Assembly (NCBI RefSeq): GCF_030409315.1
Contig: NZ_JAUFPS010000094.1
Span: 1 to 64,000 of the forward strand
Length of the DNA stretch: 64,000 nt
Direction of reading: 5' to 3'
Source: Mucilaginibacter flavus
GTDB taxonomy: Bacteria > Bacteroidota > Bacteroidia > Sphingobacteriales > Sphingobacteriaceae
Shown here: piece after piece, positions 58,698 through 64,000 of the stretch
Numbering within the stretch: the stretch's first letter is position 1
Layout: every line of letters starts with the position of its first letter
The notes under the pieces: model-generated
The model's database searches: none
What the model saw: the letters and a program-made list of their open reading frames with translations, nothing else
Told to the model about the DNA's origin: nothing
Translations under genes and position numbers: made by a program

Positions 58698-59149
58698 GAG
58701 ATTGTTTGAATATATGTATAATCCGTCATTGCGAGGTACGAAGCAATCTCCAAACTAAACAGAGCGAATCTGCGAGGCTGATATGCGTACATAGCAAATA
58801 TAAAGGTGCTTGATACAAAAACCGATCTTAAGCCTGTTGGATTTGCATGCGGGAGACGCAAATATGCGTCTCTACAAGAGTGTGTTAACGACTCCCCTGA
58901 TACATACTTGCGATGAAGATCTTTGTATCAGTTTTAAACCAGACATTAATTAGGAATGGAGATTCTAAACGGGATTTTCACGCTACCACCGTCATACATC
59001 AGTCTGAATTATAGAAAATTGTACATTAGTTGAATGTGCTGTGAAATTTTTTCACACTATATTGTTCTTTTCTGCACACAATTAAACACATTTTATTTTC
59101 ATATTTGTTGCATAACCGTTTACCAGATCATCTTTTAAATATTATACCA
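58698..59149. repeat. Half-copy of the GCGAGGTACGAAGCAATC repeat and spacer
   Basis: CCGTCATTGCGAGGTACGAAGCAATCTCCAAA-type sequence at 58723-58754 is the third copy of the family found at 11.83 and 43.37 kb. A second small palindrome, GAGACGCAAATATGCGTCTC, lies at 58852-58871. The remainder is AT-rich upstream sequence of the mutase gene. Confidence 0.75.
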
Positions 59150-60886
59150 ATGCAGGAGTTAGACCCATCCATTCTTCAAAAAGTAAATACCTGGCTCGAA
59201 GGCAATTACGATGCCGATGTAAAAAAGGAAATTCAGGCATTGCTTGACGCCAAGGCGTATACCGAGTTAACCGATTCATTTTACCGCGATCTTGAATTTG
59301 GTACCGGTGGTTTACGTGGCACAATGGGGCCGGGTTCAAACCGTATCAATAAATACACCATAGGTGCCGCGACACAGGGACTTGCCAACTATCTTAAAAA
59401 AACTTATCCCGGCGAAAAGGTAAAAGTCGCTATAGCGCATGATAGCCGTAACAATGCCGATTTGTTTTCAAACATTACCGCCGAAGTATTTTCGGCCAAT
59501 GATATTCACGTTTACTTTTTTAAAGCTTTGCGCCCAACGCCAGAGCTTTCTTTCGCGGTACGCCATTTTGGTTGCAAGAGCGGGGTAATGCTTACGGCAT
59601 CGCACAATCCTAAAGAGTATAACGGCTATAAAGCTTATGGTGCCGATGGCGGTCAGTTTGTATCGCCTCATGATAAAGCCGTTATGGACGAGGTAGCCAA
59701 AATAGCCAGCATCGACGAAATTAAATTTAACCGTGTTGATGCTAATATTGAGGAAATAGGTGAGGAGGTTGACGAGCTTTACTTAGCCGGCATCGCTAAA
59801 CTGTCTATTTCGCCAGAGGCTATTCAGCGTCAAAAAGATCTGAAAATTGTTTTCTCGCCAATACATGGTACAGGTATCACTTTGGTGCCACAGGCTTTGG
59901 AACGTTTCGGTTTTGAAAACGTGATACTGGTTGATGAGCAAACCACACCAGATGGTAATTTCCCAACCGTAATATATCCAAACCCCGAAGAAAAAGAAGC
60001 TTTAACCCTGGCTCTTAAAAAAGCACAGGAAACTGATGCCGACCTGGTTTTGGCTACAGACCCGGATGCCGACCGTGTGGGTATCGCCGTTAAAAACACT
60101 GATAACGAGTTTATCCTGTTAAACGGAAACCAAACCGGTTGTATGCTCATCAACTACCTGCTAAGCGCGTGGGAAGATAAAGGCAAACTTACCGGTAAGG
60201 AATACATTGTTAAAACCATTGTAACATCCAACCTTATTGATACCATTGCCGCGGCAAAAAATGTTACCTGTTATAATACCTTAACCGGCTTTAAATATAT
60301 TGGCGAACTGATGACCCATTTTGAAGGTAAACAAACCTTTATTGGTGGCGGCGAAGAAAGTTACGGTTATTTAATAGGCGAACTGGTACGTGATAAAGAT
60401 GCAGTAGTATCAAGCGCGTTTATTGCCGAAATGACCGCTTATTACAAAGACAAAGGCAGCAGCTTGTTTGAAGCCCTGTTAGATACTTATGTACAATATG
60501 GTTTCTATAAAGAAAAACTGATATCAATCACTAAAAAAGGTAAAACCGGTGCCGAAGAAATTAAGGCGATGATGGAAACCTTCAGGAAAAATCCGCCGGC
60601 TACACTGGGTGGTTCAAAAGTGGTAACCTTAAAGGATTACGAGTTTAGGGTTGAAACCGATTTGAACACCAACACCACCAAAGCTATTGAATTGCCAACA
60701 TCTGATGTATTGCAGTTTATTACCGAGGATGGCAGCATCATTTCGGCCCGACCATCAGGTACCGAACCTAAGATCAAGTTTTATTGCAGTGTAAACGGTA
60801 AACTGGCCAGTAAAGAGGCCTATGCTGAAACCGACAAGCAATTAGAAGCTAAAATTGATGCTATTATGAAGGATTTAGGTGTTTAA
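59150..60886 (+). CDS. Phosphoglucomutase/phosphomannomutase family enzyme
   Basis: From the ATG at 59150 this is 578 residues. Active-site serine S151 lies in TASHNPKEYNGYK; the metal loop is DPDADRVG; the sugar-ring loop GGGEESYG and phosphate loop RPSGTEPK follow in order. It interconverts hexose 1- and 6-phosphates; mannose 6-phosphate from the utilization locus could be one substrate, but this is a core gene and its sugar specificity cannot be read from sequence. The earlier TTG at 59105 is less likely as a start. Confidence 0.93.
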   Translation: MQELDPSILQKVNTWLEGNYDADVKKEIQALLDAKAYTELTDSFYRDLEFGTGGLRGTMGPGSNRINKYTIGAATQGLANYLKKTYPGEKVKVAIAHDSRNNADLFSNITAEVFSANDIHVYFFKALRPTPELSFAVRHFGCKSGVMLTASHNPKEYNGYKAYGADGGQFVSPHDKAVMDEVAKIASIDEIKFNRVDANIEEIGEEVDELYLAGIAKLSISPEAIQRQKDLKIVFSPIHGTGITLVPQALERFGFENVILVDEQTTPDGNFPTVIYPNPEEKEALTLALKKAQETDADLVLATDPDADRVGIAVKNTDNEFILLNGNQTGCMLINYLLSAWEDKGKLTGKEYIVKTIVTSNLIDTIAAAKNVTCYNTLTGFKYIGELMTHFEGKQTFIGGGEESYGYLIGELVRDKDAVVSSAFIAEMTAYYKDKGSSLFEALLDTYVQYGFYKEKLISITKKGKTGAEEIKAMMETFRKNPPATLGGSKVVTLKDYEFRVETDLNTNTTKAIELPTSDVLQFITEDGSIISARPSGTEPKIKFYCSVNGKLASKEAYAETDKQLEAKIDAIMKDLGV

Positions 60887-60906
60887 AAGCTTTTTAAACA
60901 AAAAAT

Positions 60907-60995
60907 TGTCATCCTGAACGAAGTGAAGGATCTTCTTCCTTAGAAAAGTGGGCGATTTACAGGGCGAAGAAGATCCTTCGTTCCTCAGGATGACA
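60907..60995. repeat. Intergenic inverted repeat (GTCATCCTGA...TCAGGATGAC)
   Basis: TGTCATCCTGAACGAAGTGAAGGATCTTCTTC at 60907-60938 pairs with 60966-60995. The family is widespread in Bacteroidota intergenic DNA and resembles the 40.2 kb repeat at its outer end. It lies just past the mutase stop. Confidence 0.9.
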
Positions 60996-61076
60996 GGGTG
61001 GAAGAAGCTGGTTTACGTCATTTCCACTTTCAGAGTCTGCAGATTTTATAACTCAGCATCACAGGGTGAAGATGTT

Positions 61077-61105
61077 AATCCCGGGCAATTTGCCTGGGAT
61101 TTTTT
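61077..61105 (+). terminator. Rho-independent terminator
   Basis: AATCCCGGGCA pairs with TGCCTGGGATT (one G-T pair) around a short ATT loop, followed by TTTTTTGTTG. It is a likely true end of the mutase transcript, after the hairpin repeat. Confidence 0.8.
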
Positions 61106-61213
61106 GTTGTAACAGGTGCGTACAATGGCTGTCCCGTTTCCGAACGGTTAATTTGATTTTTATTATCATTAGTTCACTGGTTCATTAATCTTGTCCGGCT
61201 GGCAAGGTTTTAT

Positions 61214-62290
61214 TTAGGGTTGACCGCGTTCGGGTACTATTACGATGTCAATATCGCTTATCTTTTTCACGTACAGCTCATCTACCAAAATGATCACGAT
61301 AGCCAATAACGGCACCGCCAGGATAATGCCCAACACTCCCGATAACGTACCCATAAGTACCTGCGCCAATATGGTTAGGGCAGGGGGCAGGTTTATCATT
61401 TTGTTTTGAATAATGGGCGTTACAATATTGCTTACTACGGTTTGTGTTACAATGTATATTAAGGCAACAATAATGGCTGTATTGGTGCTTATGGTTAAAG
61501 CGAGCAACACTCCCGGAATCATAGCCGCTAACGAGCCAAAGTTTGGGATAATTTTTAACAGACCGGTTAGCAAGGCAAGTACCAGTGCTACCGGGATGCT
61601 CATTGTGCCTAAACCTATTGATAGTAATATAAACACCAGCACCATGGACAGCATCATACCTTTTAACCAACCTTTTAGCGCGTGGCTTATCCGGTCGATA
61701 ACCTGGTGGGCAAGCGGTTTACGACTTTCGGGCACCAGTTTAATCATGCCGTCTTTATATAAATTAGGATTGCTGGTAAAAAATATAGCCAGGAACAGGA
61801 TGATATAAATATCGCCCAATACGCCAAAGCTGGTATTGAAAAACGATTTGGCGGTAGTCATCAGCGTATCCGAATTATCATCAGATAGATAATCAAGAAT
61901 TTTTTGACCAATCGGGGTTTCAGATAACTTTTGTTTGGCTGTATTGATGGTATGCGGCAGGGTATCGCTTAATACACCTATTTGTTTGGATATGGTGGCG
62001 CCCATCAAATAAAACAAAGCCGCCAGTATTATAAAAGTGCCTCCTACAGATATGATCATACAAATTCGCCTGCGCCAGTTTGTTTTCCGTTGGATGATAT
62101 CGCCCAGGCCATGGAAATAAACAGATACCAATATACCGGCCAGCACCATCAACAAAACGTTAAAGGCTACACGCGCTATCAGGATCACCACAACTAACAG
62201 TGCTACAACGGCAACCGTTTGCCATACCTTTTGAATATAAGTGAGTTCTTTTTGAACAGTTTTTTCTGCGTGGAAGTTTTGTTGAGCCAT
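61214..62290 (-). CDS. AI-2E family permease
   Basis: This 358-residue inner-membrane protein has about eight hydrophobic helices with the family layout: two N-terminal helices (VAVVALLVVVILIARVAF), a central soluble part (about 90-150), then a C-terminal helical bundle with LLKIIPNFGSLAAMIPG. The name comes from an E. coli autoinducer-2 exporter, but most members have unknown or ion-exchange roles. It is a single gene, same strand as the cytochrome gene 136 bp upstream. Confidence 0.9.
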   Translation of the reverse strand: MAQQNFHAEKTVQKELTYIQKVWQTVAVVALLVVVILIARVAFNVLLMVLAGILVSVYFHGLGDIIQRKTNWRRRICMIISVGGTFIILAALFYLMGATISKQIGVLSDTLPHTINTAKQKLSETPIGQKILDYLSDDNSDTLMTTAKSFFNTSFGVLGDIYIILFLAIFFTSNPNLYKDGMIKLVPESRKPLAHQVIDRISHALKGWLKGMMLSMVLVFILLSIGLGTMSIPVALVLALLTGLLKIIPNFGSLAAMIPGVLLALTISTNTAIIVALIYIVTQTVVSNIVTPIIQNKMINLPPALTILAQVLMGTLSGVLGIILAVPLLAIVIILVDELYVKKISDIDIVIVPERGQP

Positions 62291-62426
62291 ATCCTATTTA
62301 AACAAAAAGGTTTTAAATAGGGGACAAAAAATAGGAGTAAAAGTTTTAACAATAGTGTAATACTATGTTAATATAGCGTTAGGTTACATTACAACATCAC
62401 TTATTGACCGTAAACGCATACCTGCG

Positions 62427-63647
62427 TTATTTTTCTGCTTTCCCTTTTATAAAAGCCATTATCTTTTCAGTCTCTTCGGGATAAATAGCGATATGATGCG
62501 TACGCACTTCATATGGTGGATTCATTTTGCTGTTAAAAGCAGTTAAACTTATTACGTGCGATGCCTTGTTTGGCATATGGCAGTTAATACAATTGTTTTT
62601 TATAGCCTCACCAAGTTTTGGAGCAAGCTTACAAAAATTGTGTTTAGCCTCGCTGTGGCAGTTAAGGCACTTTTGCGTAAACATGGTTATGCTTTGTTCC
62701 TGGTTAACGTGCGGGTTATGGCAGGTGCCGCAATCCATTTGGCTCATCATATAACATTTGCTTGATGCCAGTAAGGCATTTTGATTGCCATGCACATCAA
62801 GCGTAGGAGGGGTAAATGAATTTTCAAAAGATCCGCCTACGAATTTGTTGAGTGTATCGCCCATCTGAAAATCAAAGGTTGAGCGCTGTGGCACCATCTT
62901 ATTGCCCGAATGGCAAACCGCGCAGGCATCCATTTTTTGCGAGCGGGTTAATGATTTATAGGTAGTTATATATTTTGCTTTCTTTTCATCCGGATTATCG
63001 GTGTGGAAGTTTACGTGATTGGCCGCAGGGCCGTGGCAGCGTTCGCAATCAATACCTGTTATCAGGCTTGCCTTTTCAAACCCTAATTCTTTACTGTCGG
63101 GCGGCAATTCGCCTATATAGGAAGTATGGCATTCCAGGCATTTTCTTAAAATGGGCCGGTTAAAGTTAACACGATCAGGAATATATCCAGGGCTGTTTGC
63201 CCAGCTATGAATAGCGCTAAAATAGGATACCGGTAATTCATATAACTGTTTCGCCTTCCAGTATAAGTAGGTTTCGGCTTTAACGCCGCCTATGGAAATA
63301 TCAAAGGGAGCGGCTTCGGTTTGTTTGCCATTTTGATAGGCCACCTGGTAAAGGCTGTCGCCGTGCTTTTCCATCGCTACTTTAAGGCCGTAACCATAAT
63401 CTAAGGTGTTTAAACCTTTGGCAAAACTGCCGCTAATGGTTTGTGAGGATGCCAGTCGGGAGGTTTTAAAATGCGCCGTGTGGACGTAGGAATTATACTC
63501 GTTACTATGGCATTTTATACAGCTTGCCGATCCTGCATATACCTCGCCACGTGGGTCTGGTGGAGTGCCGTTAAAGCATTGTGTTAAAGTAAAAGTTAAT
63601 GGTATAAGCGCGAGCACAACTAAAAAAAGCAACCTCTTTTTGAGCAT
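62427..63647 (-). CDS. Seven-heme c-type cytochrome lipoprotein
   Basis: This 406-residue protein has a signal with lipobox LTQC (Cys about 24), so it is probably anchored to a membrane. Seven CxxCH heme sites are visible: CIKCH, CLECH, CERCH, CAVCH, CGTCH, CLNCH and CINCH. A late THH segment may add axial ligands. It resembles the multiheme cytochrome c554/nitrite-reductase-like group, but catalytic residues of known enzymes are not obvious. It is likely an electron carrier in the periplasm or outer membrane. There are no maturation genes nearby. Confidence 0.9.
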   Translation of the reverse strand: MLKKRLLFLVVLALIPLTFTLTQCFNGTPPDPRGEVYAGSASCIKCHSNEYNSYVHTAHFKTSRLASSQTISGSFAKGLNTLDYGYGLKVAMEKHGDSLYQVAYQNGKQTEAAPFDISIGGVKAETYLYWKAKQLYELPVSYFSAIHSWANSPGYIPDRVNFNRPILRKCLECHTSYIGELPPDSKELGFEKASLITGIDCERCHGPAANHVNFHTDNPDEKKAKYITTYKSLTRSQKMDACAVCHSGNKMVPQRSTFDFQMGDTLNKFVGGSFENSFTPPTLDVHGNQNALLASSKCYMMSQMDCGTCHNPHVNQEQSITMFTQKCLNCHSEAKHNFCKLAPKLGEAIKNNCINCHMPNKASHVISLTAFNSKMNPPYEVRTHHIAIYPEETEKIMAFIKGKAEK

Positions 63648-64000
63648 GGGTATTATAGCGATACGGGTTTAAACTAAGTTGGTTTATAAATCAATCACAA
63701 TTTAGCTCAATAATAATACAAAGCAAATTAAAAGCGGCGCGCCGTTTAATAAACAGCTTAAATGAGAGCAAATGTAGGGGACGTTTTAAATAATAAGTAT
63801 TGCAAAAATATCAGGCGATAGTTATTGGAGTGGTCTATCATTAATTGGCAAAATCACATTTATAGCTATTCGCCTTTATATTCAGCTATAATCCTTGTAA
63901 ATTTATACCGCATTTATCATATTTCGTTAAAAGTTGATCAATTAACGATATAACGTTTTTTGATTTTTAATAAGATTTACCTATTTATCTGAAAATCAAA
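63648..64000. other. AT-rich region with no recognisable gene
   Basis: This is the upstream region of the cytochrome gene plus sequence to the window end. No open frame of note, palindrome or terminator is evident. Confidence 0.6.

Noticed and set aside
1..64000. Insertion sequences or prophage
   Set aside because: I find no transposase, integrase or phage structural gene; the mobile-element case rests only on the left accessory segment and the tRNA fragment.

Overview
The window looks like a chromosome segment of a Bacteroidota soil or plant saprophyte of the Sphingobacteriaceae, most like Mucilaginibacter. The evidence is two SusC/SusD-type glycan importers, many secreted glycoside hydrolases and lipoproteins with Bacteroidota signal sequences, a GLPGLI-family protein, -7 elements of the TAnnTTTG type, and no Shine-Dalgarno site ahead of most genes. 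The genus is inferred from gene content and style; I could not run a search. I see no rRNA, intact tRNA, CRISPR array or insertion sequence.

Layout. (1) 1-4.3 kb is accessory. A divergent pair of transcription units carries an XRE repressor on one side and, on the other, a nucleotidyltransferase-like/HEPN fusion overlapping a SWIM zinc-finger gene. A secreted orphan protein follows. The stretch ends at what looks like the 3' end of a tRNA gene followed by a lone terminator, as expected at the end of an integrative element. (2) 4.3-7.6 kb has a small unknown gene, a GH28 pectinase-like enzyme and an orphan response regulator. (3) 8.1-11.8 kb is a gluconeogenesis block: fructose-1,6-bisphosphatase plus an Lrp regulator, divergent from a 46-residue membrane peptide and ATP-type PEP carboxykinase. 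(4) 12.1-43.4 kb is a large polysaccharide utilization locus. It holds two two-domain SGNH esterases, a GH38-like alpha-mannosidase, a ricin-lectin lipoprotein, a PF00756-type esterase, two SusC and two SusD genes with two small lipoproteins, an Lgt-like membrane protein, a putative beta-propeller protein, a third SGNH hydrolase, a GH92 alpha-mannosidase and a GH2 enzyme with an inserted CBM32 domain. DinB-like and RraB-TPR genes sit inside it. (5) 43.6-63.6 kb is mostly core: recQ, an acetyltransferase, a NagD-type phosphatase, a GLPGLI/outer-membrane pair under a perfect 30-bp palindrome, an Lrp regulator divergent from threonine dehydrogenase, a TPR histidine kinase, an M28 peptidase, threonine synthase, a phosphohexomutase, an AI-2E-family permease and a seven-heme cytochrome lipoprotein.

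The strongest unlabelled signal is a dispersed 16-bp near-palindrome, GCTAAATCGATTTAGC, nearly always preceded by TTT. It occurs nine times, only upstream of genes of the utilization locus (12.0, 16.2, 16.5, 21.2, 21.3, 24.6, 37.0 and 37.7 kb). It has the form of a LacI-type operator with a central CG and would tie at least six transcription units into one regulon. No LacI-type gene, hybrid two-component sensor or ECF sigma/anti-sigma pair is present in the window, so the regulator lies elsewhere.

Working model for the locus: acetylated, alpha-mannose-containing glycan (mannan or N-glycan-like) is bound and imported by the SusC/D pairs. GH92, GH38 and GH2 remove alpha- and beta-linked sugars, and SGNH and PF00756-type esterases remove acyl groups. 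The substrate is inference from enzyme families only. Intergenic spaces are unusually rich in large hairpin repeats of several families.
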